A DNA stretch of 31,075 nt. It comes from an uncultured Bacteroidales bacterium (GTDB lineage Bacteria > Bacteroidota > Bacteroidia > Bacteroidales > Paludibacteraceae). The notes under the pieces are model-generated. The model was not told the DNA's origin. It made no database searches and was given only the letters and a program-made list of their open reading frames with translations. The stretch lies in assembly GCA_934692905.1 (NCBI GenBank), contig CAKUUM010000026.1, positions 1 to 31,075 on the forward strand, in the 5' to 3' direction. Position numbers and translations under genes: made by a program. Shown piece after piece: positions 7,477 through 16,062 of the stretch. Within the stretch, counting starts at the first letter, position 1. Each line of letters begins with the position of its first letter.

Positions 7477-7640
7477 CCGACCCGCGACAGACCCCCGATA
7501 GACCCGCGACAATTTCCCGAGAGAACTTCGAGAGAACCCCGAAAAAGGGTCGGAAATTTGTCGGGCAAAACAGCAAGGGATACGCAAGGGATGAGCAAGG
7601 GATAGGCTACCCGTAAACGACCCAAATTGAACCCCAAAAT
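7477..7640. repeat. Degenerate 11-bp-period repeat region (family B, copy 1)
   Basis: The whole rseP to acetyltransferase spacer has an 11-bp rhythm. Units such as GACCCGCGACA (7479-7489, 7501-7511) and GACCCCCGATA (7490-7500) run to about 7544. After TTTGTCGGG (7557-7565) come GCAAGGGA units at 7573, 7584 and 7595, exactly 11 bp apart. The TTTGTCGGG leader is also the flank of family A arrays. I see no consensus promoter or strong terminator here. Confidence 0.85.
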
Positions 7641-8255
7641 ATGGATGCAAATAGTCAATATACACAGCCTTCGGACACCTCTCAATTTTTCGTCCACCCC
7701 TCCTCTTATATAGATGAGGGGTGCCAAATCGGGAAAGGCACCAAAATCTGGCACTTCTCGCACATCATGTCGGGCTGCCGCATAGGCGAGGACTGCAATA
7801 TCGGGCAGAACGTGGTTATCTCGCCCGATGTGGTGCTGGGGCGCAACTGCAAGATTCAGAACAACGTGTCCGTCTATACGGGAGTCCGCTGCGAGGACGA
7901 TGTGTTCCTCGGACCGAGCATGGTCTTCACCAACGTCATCAACCCGCGCGCGGCGGTCAGCCGCAAGGCGGAATACCGCGAGACGATTCTCAAACGCGGC
8001 GCATCGGTCGGCGCGAACGCCACCATCGTTTGCGGGCACACGCTGGGTGAGTACTGCCTCATCGGCGCAGGGTCCGTGGTCACGAAAGACGTCCCCGCCT
8101 ACGCCCTTATGGTCGGCAACCCCGCACGACGCATAGGCTGGGTGAGCCGCCACGGCGAGAAACTCGTTTTCGACGCCAATGGCATCGCTACCTGTCCCGC
8201 CACGGGCGAGCAATATCGCCTGCTGGATGGCGTTGTTACTCCGCTAACAACCTGA
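7641..8255 (+). CDS. WbpD/WlbB-like left-handed beta-helix N-acetyltransferase
   Basis: A 204-residue hexapeptide-repeat acyltransferase. Repeats such as IGKGTK, IGEDCN, IGQNVV and LGRNCK run from about residue 25 to 160, ending with GNPARRIGWV. The HFSHIMSGCRIGEDCNIGQN segment and the NPRAAV/EYRETI region are typical of WbpD/WlbB. Those enzymes acetylate the 3-amino group of UDP-2-acetamido-3-amino-2,3-dideoxyglucuronate in surface-polysaccharide synthesis. In Porphyromonas gingivalis this sugar pathway is needed for the A-LPS that anchors T9SS cargo. No other wbp gene is adjacent, so the substrate is inferred from family resemblance. It starts at ATG 7641; the TonB receptor gene begins 15 bp after it. 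Confidence 0.85.
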   Translation: MDANSQYTQPSDTSQFFVHPSSYIDEGCQIGKGTKIWHFSHIMSGCRIGEDCNIGQNVVISPDVVLGRNCKIQNNVSVYTGVRCEDDVFLGPSMVFTNVINPRAAVSRKAEYRETILKRGASVGANATIVCGHTLGEYCLIGAGSVVTKDVPAYALMVGNPARRIGWVSRHGEKLVFDANGIATCPATGEQYRLLDGVVTPLTT

Positions 8256-8270
8256 CAATCACCACTCTCC

Positions 8271-10697
8271 ATGCCCACACCCCGCTACATATCTCTCCTG
8301 CTGCTCCTCCTCGCGTTGCCCATGATGGCGCAACGCCACACCGTCAGCGGCTACATCACTGACGCCGAGTCGGGCGAGAGGTTGATAGGCGCATCGGTCT
8401 ACGACACCGTCTCCCACCAGGGCGTGGCGACCAACGTTGCGGGATTCTACACGCTCACGCTCCCCGAGGGCACACACGCCTTGCAGGTCAGTTACGTGGG
8501 TTATCACTCATCGCCCGCGCGCGCGTTCCTATTAGATAAGGACACCGTCCTGCACTTCACCCTGCGCTCGTCCACACGCTTGGAGGAGGTCACCGTAGTC
8601 GGGCACCAGTCCATCAGCAGCCCGCACAGCGCGCAGATGTCGGCGGTGGACGTCCCCATCGCGCAGATTAGGAATATCCCCGCCATAGGCGGCGAGGTGG
8701 ATGTGCTCAAAGCCATACAGTTGCTCCCGGGGGTTCAGTCGGGTTCGGAAGGCAGCGCAGGTATCTATGTGCGCGGTGGCGGACCGGACGAGAATCTGAT
8801 TATGCTCGACGGCGTACCCCTGTACAATGTCAGTCACGCTATGGGTATGTTCTCCGTATTCAATGCTGACGCTATCAAGAACGTCACCCTCTACAAGGGC
8901 AATTTCCCCGCGCGGTTCGGCTCGCGCCTGAGTTCGGTTATCGATGTGCGGCAGAACGACGGCAACTCCGCATTCTGGCACGGAGGTATCACGGTCGGAC
9001 TCCTTGCGGCGAAACTCAACCTCGAAGGCCCCATCTTTACCAAAGCGCAACTCGACTCCTTGAAACGCGACCTCGAACCGCGTGCCAAGACCACCTTCAA
9101 CATATCCGCCAGGCGCACCTATTTCGACCTGTTCATGGCACCTATCCTTGCCGCCGTGAGCCGTCAGGACGGCTTCTCCATGACCGGCGGCTACTATTTC
9201 TATGATGTCAATGCCAAGGTGTCGCACACATTCTCCGACCGCGACAAACTCACCGCCACCTACTACATGGGCGATGACGTCATGTACATGCGCTATTCCG
9301 ACAAGGGTAGCGGCGACACCGACAAGATGGGCATGCGCTTCACGTGGGGCAACATCTTGGCTTCCGTCAACTGGGAGCACCAAATCTCGCCGCGCCTCTA
9401 CAGCAATGTGCAAGCCGCCTACACCCGCTACCAGTACCGTCTCGGGCAGTCGATGAACGCCGAGTACAAGGAGGAGGGCAGCACCTACATCTTCGACCAG
9501 TCCATGACCTACTCCTCTAACATTCACGATGTTACGCTCTCCTCGCAATTCGACTACGCGCCCTCTACCAAGCACGACATCAAGTTCGGAGGCAACTACA
9601 CCTATCACCTCTTCCAACCCTCGGTCGGCAATTTCTATATGCTCGAAGACGGTAGCGAACAGGAAATCATAAAGATGGATACCACTTTCGGCGGTGCCAT
9701 GACCCACGGACACGAAGCAGCCCTCTACATCGAGGACACCTATTCCCCGTGGCAGTGGTTGCGGCTGAATATGGGGCTCCGCGGCTCCCTCTACGGCGTG
9801 CGCGGCAAAGTCTATCCGTCCATTGAGCCTCGCCTTGGCATACGCGCACTGATATACAAGGACTTGGCGTTCAAAGCCTCATACTCCTATGTGTCGCAGT
9901 ATGTGCATCTGTTGTCCAACTCGTCGGTGTCTATGCCCACAGACCTCTGGGTGCCTATCACCAAGGACTTGCCGCCCATGCGCTCCATGCAGGTGGCGGC
10001 GGGGCTGAGTTTCAACTTGCTCAACCAAGTGGAAATATCAGTCGAAGGCTACTACAAGTATTCCAAGAACCTTATGGAGTACAAGGAAGGCGCATCGTTT
10101 ATGGGCAGCGCGGCGAACTGGGACCAGCAGGTCACCCTCGGCAACGGCTGGAGTTACGGAGTGGAAGTCCTGCTACAGCGAAGTGTCGGACCCGTCACAG
10201 GCTGGATTGGCTATACATGGAGCCGCACCATGCGCCAGTTCGACGAAATCAATTTCGGCAGACCGTTCCACGCCAAGTACGACCGTGAGCACGACCTCTC
10301 CATCACGCTCCAGTACGACATCACCAAGAAGATTGACATCGCCGCCACCTTTGTCTATGGCACCGGCAACCGCGCCACACTCGCCACGCAGACCTACTAC
10401 GACCCCACCTTGGACAAATACATAGACTATACGCCGGAGCGCAACAACTTCCGCATGCCCGATTACCACCGCCTCGACCTGGGTATCAATTTCCATGTGC
10501 CGCACCGGCGTGCGGGCAGCCCCATCCTCTCGCGGGGCGGCTGGTTGCGCAACGCCGAGCATATCGTGAACATCAGCGTTTATAACGTGTACAACCACAT
10601 GAACCCGTACATGATTTACCCCAGTTACAACGGCAAGTTGTACCAGGTATCCATATTCCCTATCATGCCGAGCATCAGTTATCAATTTAAGTTCTGA
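8271..10697 (+). CDS. TonB-dependent receptor with N-terminal carboxypeptidase-like domain
   Basis: An 808-residue outer-membrane receptor. A signal peptide (residues 1-20, ending MMAQ) precedes a carboxypeptidase-regulatory-like beta domain (about 22-105, TVSGYITDAESGERLIGA). A plug follows (about 110-240, with IYVRGGGPDENLIMLDGVPL), then a 22-strand-type barrel ending in the aromatic terminus ISYQFKF. No SusD partner is present. Instead the next gene encodes a DUF4249 lipoprotein, the usual companion of this receptor subclass. The substrate cannot be read from the sequence. Import is expected to need TonB-ExbBD energy, which is not encoded here. Confidence 0.94.
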   Translation: MPTPRYISLLLLLLALPMMAQRHTVSGYITDAESGERLIGASVYDTVSHQGVATNVAGFYTLTLPEGTHALQVSYVGYHSSPARAFLLDKDTVLHFTLRSSTRLEEVTVVGHQSISSPHSAQMSAVDVPIAQIRNIPAIGGEVDVLKAIQLLPGVQSGSEGSAGIYVRGGGPDENLIMLDGVPLYNVSHAMGMFSVFNADAIKNVTLYKGNFPARFGSRLSSVIDVRQNDGNSAFWHGGITVGLLAAKLNLEGPIFTKAQLDSLKRDLEPRAKTTFNISARRTYFDLFMAPILAAVSRQDGFSMTGGYYFYDVNAKVSHTFSDRDKLTATYYMGDDVMYMRYSDKGSGDTDKMGMRFTWGNILASVNWEHQISPRLYSNVQAAYTRYQYRLGQSMNAEYKEEGSTYIFDQSMTYSSNIHDVTLSSQFDYAPSTKHDIKFGGNYTYHLFQPSVGNFYMLEDGSEQEIIKMDTTFGGAMTHGHEAALYIEDTYSPWQWLRLNMGLRGSLYGVRGKVYPSIEPRLGIRALIYKDLAFKASYSYVSQYVHLLSNSSVSMPTDLWVPITKDLPPMRSMQVAAGLSFNLLNQVEISVEGYYKYSKNLMEYKEGASFMGSAANWDQQVTLGNGWSYGVEVLLQRSVGPVTGWIGYTWSRTMRQFDEINFGRPFHAKYDREHDLSITLQYDITKKIDIAATFVYGTGNRATLATQTYYDPTLDKYIDYTPERNNFRMPDYHRLDLGINFHVPHRRAGSPILSRGGWLRNAEHIVNISVYNVYNHMNPYMIYPSYNGKLYQVSIFPIMPSISYQFKF

Positions 10698-10702
10698 CCA
10701 CT

Positions 10703-11953
10703 ATGAAGAAGCAGTTATTGGAATTTCTCAATACCTATCTCACCAACGACGAGATACGTTTCCTGTCCAAAGGGTGGGTCATGGTGCGCGCCTTGGGGAC
10801 ACTTGTCTTTGTGGTCTGCTTCATCTCGTGCGAGAACGAGATTGAGTACCACGGCGACAATGAGATGCAGCAACTCGTTATCTCGGCGGACATGGCGGCG
10901 GGCAATCACCCCGCCTGCTACGTATGCAGCACTACGCCCACACTCGGCAATGTACAACTGGATACTGTCTGGTATGAGCGCACCTATTCCGACGGGCATA
11001 CCGAGCGATACTACCGCATGGAGCACCCTCGGGCTTTCCTGTCCGATGCCTCGGTACGTATGCGTTTCAACGAAGGCGACTGGCACACAGCCGCTTACGA
11101 CATCGGCAGCAAGCAGTATCTTGTCAGCGGCTACACGTTGTCCGCCGGCGACCGTATCGAATTGGAAGTCAACCACACCACGCTCGGCACCGCCACCGCC
11201 ACGCAGACTGTCCCGAAACCCGTAACCGTCAGTGCCATTCACACCGCTGACCTTTACCCGACTTTTACCGAAAACGGTTGGGTGTGGTTCGCACTCGACC
11301 TCGATGCCTACACAGGTGATGATAATGCCCTTATTGGAGTGCGTATCAACAGCGGGGCATTCACCTGCAAGGCGAAAAAGACTATTCGCCACGAGGAAAA
11401 GGTATATGACGAGAGCCGTGGCTATACTTATACCAAGGTCATCCACGACACCGTCGTGGTCCTTGATACAATCCCGCTTACCTTTCTCTATGCCGAAGGC
11501 GATATGTGGGACATACCACTCAATCTCAAGATGTCAGGCTGCCAATACCGCAGTGCTGTGCAACCCAACTACTTGTACTTTCCTGCCGCGCAACTCAAGC
11601 AGGGCAAGCGCATAGCCCTTTTTGCCGACCAGGATTGGGACAACAATATTTTGTGGGAAGATAGCCTGCGACTGCTCAACCTCTCTATAGATGTGGACGT
11701 ATTCTCCTACGACTACTATATTTACCGTACCTCAGTCGTGCTGTCGGACGACGTAAGTCTTTACGACAACCGCAAGTTCCCTACTAATTACGAATATGAT
11801 GAGAAGTACGACTACGACGGGGATTATATCGAAGACATCATTACCGAAATAGGCTCGCTTGGCAATCAGGAGGGCATACAGATATATTCCAATATCGATG
11901 GCGGCATAGGGCATTTTGCTACCTATACCCCTACACAACTGACTATCAAATAA
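10703..11953 (+). CDS. DUF4249 lipoprotein, partner of the TonB receptor
   Basis: Up to 416 residues, starting 5 bp after the receptor stop. A hydrophobic stretch ends in the lipobox-like FISC, and a beta-rich DUF4249 region follows (lines such as QQLVISADMAAGNHPACYV and LDTVWYERTYSDG). If translation starts at ATG 10703, the lipid-attachment Cys is residue 43, far for a signal peptide. A start at ATG 10781 gives a classic lipoprotein signal (MVRALGTLVFVVCFISC) with Cys 17. The 10703 start is kept because ATGAAGAAG with the tight junction is typical, but the mature protein is probably the same. It is predicted to sit at the outer membrane as a surface or periplasmic lid or accessory for the receptor; its biochemical role is unknown. 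Confidence 0.85.
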   Translation: MKKQLLEFLNTYLTNDEIRFLSKGWVMVRALGTLVFVVCFISCENEIEYHGDNEMQQLVISADMAAGNHPACYVCSTTPTLGNVQLDTVWYERTYSDGHTERYYRMEHPRAFLSDASVRMRFNEGDWHTAAYDIGSKQYLVSGYTLSAGDRIELEVNHTTLGTATATQTVPKPVTVSAIHTADLYPTFTENGWVWFALDLDAYTGDDNALIGVRINSGAFTCKAKKTIRHEEKVYDESRGYTYTKVIHDTVVVLDTIPLTFLYAEGDMWDIPLNLKMSGCQYRSAVQPNYLYFPAAQLKQGKRIALFADQDWDNNILWEDSLRLLNLSIDVDVFSYDYYIYRTSVVLSDDVSLYDNRKFPTNYEYDEKYDYDGDYIEDIITEIGSLGNQEGIQIYSNIDGGIGHFATYTPTQLTIK

Positions 11954-11965
11954 ACAGATACAACT

Positions 11966-12418
11966 ATGATACAGCGTATTCAAACCATTTATCTCTTCCT
12001 CATCGTGGTGCTTGGCGCACTGCTGTGTTTCTTCTCGCCGGTGCAATTCCTTACCCCCACGGGTACGGAGTACATCGCACTGACCACCTTCTCCAAATGG
12101 CCCTTGGCGGTACTCACTATAGCAGTGCCGCTCATCGCCTTGGTCAACATTTTCCTTTTCAAACACCGCCTGTTGCAAGCCCGAATCAATGTGGTAAACG
12201 TGGTCTTGTGTCTTGGCTACTACGGGCTTCTCGCACTCTACATTGCCTATATCTGTAAAGGAAATGAACCCATCAACGGCGCATTGCTGGAGGATGCCGA
12301 CTGGTACCTCAATGTATGGGCTGCCCTACCGCTTGTCAATGTGGTGCTGTCGCTTATGGCTACCCGCCGCATACTCAAAGACGAGGCGCTCGTCCGCGCA
12401 GCCGACCGGCTCCGATAA
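11966..12418 (+). CDS. DUF4293 family membrane protein
   Basis: A 150-residue protein with four hydrophobic helices (about 6-25, 45-63, 72-92 and 112-130). It begins MIQRIQTIYLFL and ends DEALVRAADRLR, both characteristic of DUF4293 in Bacteroidota. It should lie in the inner membrane; function is unknown. It starts 12 bp after the DUF4249 gene, so it is probably in the same transcript. Confidence 0.87.
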   Translation: MIQRIQTIYLFLIVVLGALLCFFSPVQFLTPTGTEYIALTTFSKWPLAVLTIAVPLIALVNIFLFKHRLLQARINVVNVVLCLGYYGLLALYIAYICKGNEPINGALLEDADWYLNVWAALPLVNVVLSLMATRRILKDEALVRAADRLR

Positions 12419-12487
12419 GAGAGGTCTGACATCTAACAGTGAAACGGTCTAACAGCGGTATCCTACCGCGTTCTAACCTCTAAGCCT

Positions 12488-13477
12488 ATGCTATTGGATA
12501 TTAACTTATTGGAACCTACAGCAGTCGAGACACCTGTACCCAAAGTCTTGCCTGCAGACTCGCTTCGTCAGGTTACCGAGACCCTTATTCAGCAGGTGCA
12601 AACCGACCCGCAGACTTTCTGGCAGGGCATATTGGATAGTGCTATTCGCTTCGGGCTCAAAGTGTTGGTAGCACTCCTTATCTATCTGATAGGTGCTTGG
12701 CTCATTCGGCGTGTCAAACGGCTGCTTGTACGTGTCTTTGAGCGTCGCCATACCGAGCGCACACTGGCGTCGTTTATATGTTCTTTTGTCAGTATCTCGC
12801 TCACCGTCATGCTCATTATCGCCACCATAGGCACCTTGGGCGTGGACACTACCTCATTCGCAGCCTTGCTTGCCGCAGGAGGTATGGCAATCGGTATGGC
12901 ATTGTCGGGTACGGTGCAGAACTTCGCAGGCGGCATTATCCTGTTGGTGTTCCGACCCTTCAAGTCGGGTGACTTTATCACTGCGCAAGGGCAGTCGGGC
13001 ACCGTGATGGACGTTAGTATCTTCTCCACCAAGATTCTCACTACCGACAACCGTGTCGTGGTCTTGCCCAACGGAGCCCTCTCCAATGGCACGATAGAGA
13101 ACGTGTCTGCGCAGGTGCTGCGCCGCGTGGAGTGGCAGGTGAGCATCAGTTACGGGGTGGACGCCAATGCCTGTATGGATGCCATTCGCGCCATCTTGCT
13201 GTCCGACAAGCGCATACTCACCTCGGCGGACGAACGCCCCAAGAACCACTCGCGTTCCGCGGTGGACACCGCAGGTCTCACCATACCCGACCCGACGGTA
13301 GTCCTTTCCTCGCTCAATACCAGCGACATCACTTTCCTTGTCCGTGCCTGGGTCCGCACCTCGGATTACTGGAGCGTCTTCTACGATCTCAACTCCCGTT
13401 TCTACACCGAACTCCCACCCCAAGGCTTCCCCTTCGCCTACCCCCACATGGATGTGAATATCGTAAAACAGTCCTAA
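12488..13477 (+). CDS. Small-conductance mechanosensitive channel (MscS family)
   Basis: A 329-residue inner-membrane protein. Helices lie near 57-77 and 95-118, and the pore helix is glycine/alanine rich (about 122-150, LLAAGGMAIGMALSGTVQNFAGG). The MscS beta domain (GDFITAQGQSGTVMDVSIF, VVVLPNGALSNGTIENVS) and an alpha/beta C-terminal cage follow. Such channels release solutes on hypo-osmotic shock. The spacer of about 70 bp before it contains three TCTAAC words and a perfect 6-bp hairpin (GCGGTA-TCC-TACCGC) but no consensus promoter. It may be read from upstream. A weak hairpin GTTTG-TCA-CAAAC follows the stop. Confidence 0.94.
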   Translation: MLLDINLLEPTAVETPVPKVLPADSLRQVTETLIQQVQTDPQTFWQGILDSAIRFGLKVLVALLIYLIGAWLIRRVKRLLVRVFERRHTERTLASFICSFVSISLTVMLIIATIGTLGVDTTSFAALLAAGGMAIGMALSGTVQNFAGGIILLVFRPFKSGDFITAQGQSGTVMDVSIFSTKILTTDNRVVVLPNGALSNGTIENVSAQVLRRVEWQVSISYGVDANACMDAIRAILLSDKRILTSADERPKNHSRSAVDTAGLTIPDPTVVLSSLNTSDITFLVRAWVRTSDYWSVFYDLNSRFYTELPPQGFPFAYPHMDVNIVKQS

Positions 13478-13553
13478 AGGCTTTGTTTGTCACAAACTTA
13501 AATAATTTAGTATGAAACATTCGCCATTCACTCTTATTGTCTGCTGTATAAAT

Positions 13554-13586
13554 TTTGGAATATTGGGCGGTTGTGTAGTACTTTTG
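13554..13586 (+). promoter_or_regulatory. Bacteroidota-type promoter for porX
   Basis: TTTG at 13554-13557, a 21-bp spacer and TACTTTTG at 13579-13586 match the phylum consensus. The predicted leader to the ATG at 13634 is about 40 nt. Confidence 0.85.
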
Positions 13587-13633
13587 TACGATTTTTGCAG
13601 GGGATGGTTTTATAACCCTGATGAAATAATGAT

Positions 13634-15175
13634 ATGGCAACTATGAATCGAATACTCTGGGCGGATGACGAGATACATCTGCTGAAACCGTACCTCATTT
13701 ACCTCCAAGAGAAAGGGTATGAGGTAGTGCCCGTCAACAATGGGCAGGACGCTATCGAACAATGCCGCGAACAACAGTTCGATATTGTCTTTCTGGACGA
13801 GAATATGCCCGGATTGTCGGGCTTGGAGACGCTGCAAGAGATAAAAACCTTGCGCCCTGCGTTGCCTGTGGTGATGATAACCAAGTCGGAAGAGGAGCGC
13901 ATCATGGAGCAGGCCATCGGGCAGAAGATAGCCGACTATCTGATTAAACCCGTGAATCCCAACCAGATACTGCTGTGTCTGAAGAAGCACATTCACCAAC
14001 GCGAAATCGTGGAGGAGCACGTGAATACCACGTACCGACAGGAGTTCTCGGACATCTCGTATATGATTGATACCGCTACCACCGTGGAGGAATGGATGGC
14101 GATTGAGCGTACCTTGACGCATTGGGAGATAGAGTTGGAGGAGTCCTCCATGCACGAGATGCTACGCATGCAGCGTGAGCAGGCGAATGCTGCCTTTGCC
14201 AAGTTCGTAGCCAAGCACTACGAGGAGTGGTTTGTTCAGGGGAAGGAGCGTCCGATGATGTCGCAGGATGTGATGAAGCAGAGTATCTTCCCGCTGTTGG
14301 ATAAAGGTGAGAAGGTGTTCTTTGTGGTGATTGATAACTTCCGCTACGACCAGTGGAAGACTATCCAACCCCTTCTGTCCGAGTGGTTTACGGTGCGCGA
14401 TGAGCAGATGTATATGTCGATATTGCCGACCGCTACGCAGTATGCGCGCAACGCTATCTTCTCAGGACTGCTGCCCCTGCAAATCAAGGAGATGTACCCC
14501 AACCTGTGGGTGGACGAGGATGACGAGGAGACTAAGAACAACTATGAGAACGAGTTGATACAGACGCAGCTGGACCGTTTCCGCAAACGCTACACCTACA
14601 CCTATTTCAAAGTGAACGAGAGTGACTTCTGTGAGCGTATCACGCGGCAGTTCAAGGCACTGCAAACGCCGCTTAACGTGGTGGTTCTCAATTTCATAGA
14701 CATGTTGTCGCACTCACGTACCGAAAGCAAAATGATGCGTGAACTGGCTAATGACGAAGCCGCTTACAGAAGTCTGACACTGAGTTGGCTACGCCATTCG
14801 CCCACGTCGGAGATGTTCCGCAGGATTGCCGCCTTGGGGTATAAGGTGGTGCTGACGACGGACCACGGTACTACGCGCGTCACTAACCCTGTGCAAATCA
14901 TCGGGGACAAGAACACCAACACCAACCTGCGGTACAAGGTGGGCAAGTCGCTCAGTTTCCAGTCGAAGAACTGCTTTGAGATTACCCGCCCGAAACAGGT
15001 GGGGCTGCCTTGCCCCAACGTGAGCAGCAGTTATGTGTTCTGCACGGGCAGCGACTTCTTCGCCTATCCCAACAACTTCAATTACTACGCCCAGTTCTAC
15101 CGCGACACGTTCCAACACGGAGGCATCTCGCTGGAGGAGATGCTGATACCGCTGGTCACCCTCGAACCTAAATGA
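13634..15175 (+). CDS. porX: PorX: T9SS response regulator with PglZ phosphodiesterase domain
   Basis: A 513-residue protein, close to P. gingivalis PorX in length and sequence. The receiver domain (residues 5-125) has the acidic pair D11/D12, the phosphoacceptor D55 in FLDENMPG and K in YLIKPVNP. A helical linker (about 130-220) is followed by a PglZ alkaline-phosphatase-fold domain. That domain shows metal-site segments VVIDNFRYDQW, the threonine segment LPTATQ (T266/T268), NFIDMLSHSRTES and LTTDHGTTRV. Known PorX proteins dimerise on phosphorylation by PorY-type kinases, act as zinc phosphodiesterases on oligonucleotides and are needed for T9SS function. ATG 13643 is a possible alternative start. 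The next gene overlaps its stop by 4 bp. No PorY is visible. Confidence 0.97.
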   Translation: MATMNRILWADDEIHLLKPYLIYLQEKGYEVVPVNNGQDAIEQCREQQFDIVFLDENMPGLSGLETLQEIKTLRPALPVVMITKSEEERIMEQAIGQKIADYLIKPVNPNQILLCLKKHIHQREIVEEHVNTTYRQEFSDISYMIDTATTVEEWMAIERTLTHWEIELEESSMHEMLRMQREQANAAFAKFVAKHYEEWFVQGKERPMMSQDVMKQSIFPLLDKGEKVFFVVIDNFRYDQWKTIQPLLSEWFTVRDEQMYMSILPTATQYARNAIFSGLLPLQIKEMYPNLWVDEDDEETKNNYENELIQTQLDRFRKRYTYTYFKVNESDFCERITRQFKALQTPLNVVVLNFIDMLSHSRTESKMMRELANDEAAYRSLTLSWLRHSPTSEMFRRIAALGYKVVLTTDHGTTRVTNPVQIIGDKNTNTNLRYKVGKSLSFQSKNCFEITRPKQVGLPCPNVSSSYVFCTGSDFFAYPNNFNYYAQFYRDTFQHGGISLEEMLIPLVTLEPK

Positions 15176-16053
15176 AAAAGATAGGTCGGATTATTGCGCT
15201 GTTGTTTGTGCTCATTCTGCTGTGGGTGGTGTGGTCTGTGTTCTCGCACGGTTTCTCCACGCCCAATGCCGCCGACTACCCGCACCAACTGCGTGTGCTG
15301 ACTTACAATACCCACGGGCTCGGGCTTACGGGCAATAAGAATGCGCAGGAGTTGCTTGCCTACGTCAGTAGTCAAGATGCCGATATCGTGTGCATGCAGG
15401 AGGTGAGTGTGTATAAGAACTCCGACCACCTGAGCCTGCCCGAACTGCGTCGCGCTATGCGGAAATACCCCTATACTTACTACGATTTCAAGGTGTATAA
15501 CAGCCATCGTCAGTTCGGCAATGTGGTGTTCTCGCGGTATCCGCTGATACACAAATATACACTGCCTTACGAGTCGCGGTCGAACATCAGCAGCCGGTGT
15601 GACGTGGTGGTGGGTACGGATACGATACGACTGATAGTCAACCACTTGGAGAGTTACCGACTGAACAGGAATGACTTGCAGTTGGACTCCATACGGGCTA
15701 CGTCGTTCAAGAACAGTACCCTTAACCGCAAACTGGAAAGCGCGGGGAAACTGCGCCACCAACAAGCGAATGTGGTGCATAACGAGGTGAAAGCGTCGCC
15801 CTATCCCGTGCTGGTGGTAGGCGATTTCAATGCGCCACCCACGTCATACGTGTATTGGCGGATACGCGCCGGCTTGCGGGATTGCTTCTTAGAAACCAGC
15901 CGTGCGCGATTGGGCAACACCTATATCCGTCACCATCTGGGCATACGAATCGACTATATCCTGTGCTCGCGGAGCCTGCAACCACTGGATTTCCATATCG
16001 ACAAGGTACACTATTCCGACCACTATCCCATTATGGCAACAGTGGGGTGGTAA
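15172..16053 (+). CDS. Endonuclease/exonuclease/phosphatase family protein, membrane-anchored
   Basis: A 293-residue protein with an N-terminal membrane anchor (about 5-25) and a DNase I-like fold. Motifs in order: LTYNTHGLG, DIVCMQE (metal-binding Glu), VNHLESYR, VVGDFNAPP (Asp/Asn pair), RIDYILCS and YSDHYPIMA (catalytic Asp-His). All catalytic elements are present, so it should hydrolyse a phosphodiester or phosphate ester in the periplasm. Substrate is unknown; DNA, sphingolipid or phosphoinositide-like substrates are all possible in this superfamily. The start ATG overlaps the porX stop (ATGA, 15172-15175), implying translational coupling. It is shorter than many Bacteroidota homologues of about 350 residues, which carry a larger membrane part. 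Confidence 0.92.
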   Translation: MKKIGRIIALLFVLILLWVVWSVFSHGFSTPNAADYPHQLRVLTYNTHGLGLTGNKNAQELLAYVSSQDADIVCMQEVSVYKNSDHLSLPELRRAMRKYPYTYYDFKVYNSHRQFGNVVFSRYPLIHKYTLPYESRSNISSRCDVVVGTDTIRLIVNHLESYRLNRNDLQLDSIRATSFKNSTLNRKLESAGKLRHQQANVVHNEVKASPYPVLVVGDFNAPPTSYVYWRIRAGLRDCFLETSRARLGNTYIRHHLGIRIDYILCSRSLQPLDFHIDKVHYSDHYPIMATVGW

Positions 16054-16062
16054 CCTACAATT

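Noticed and set aside
12419..12487. Possible 11-bp array before the MscS gene
   Set aside because: TCTAAC recurs three times but the spacings are irregular, so it does not belong to the 11-bp families.
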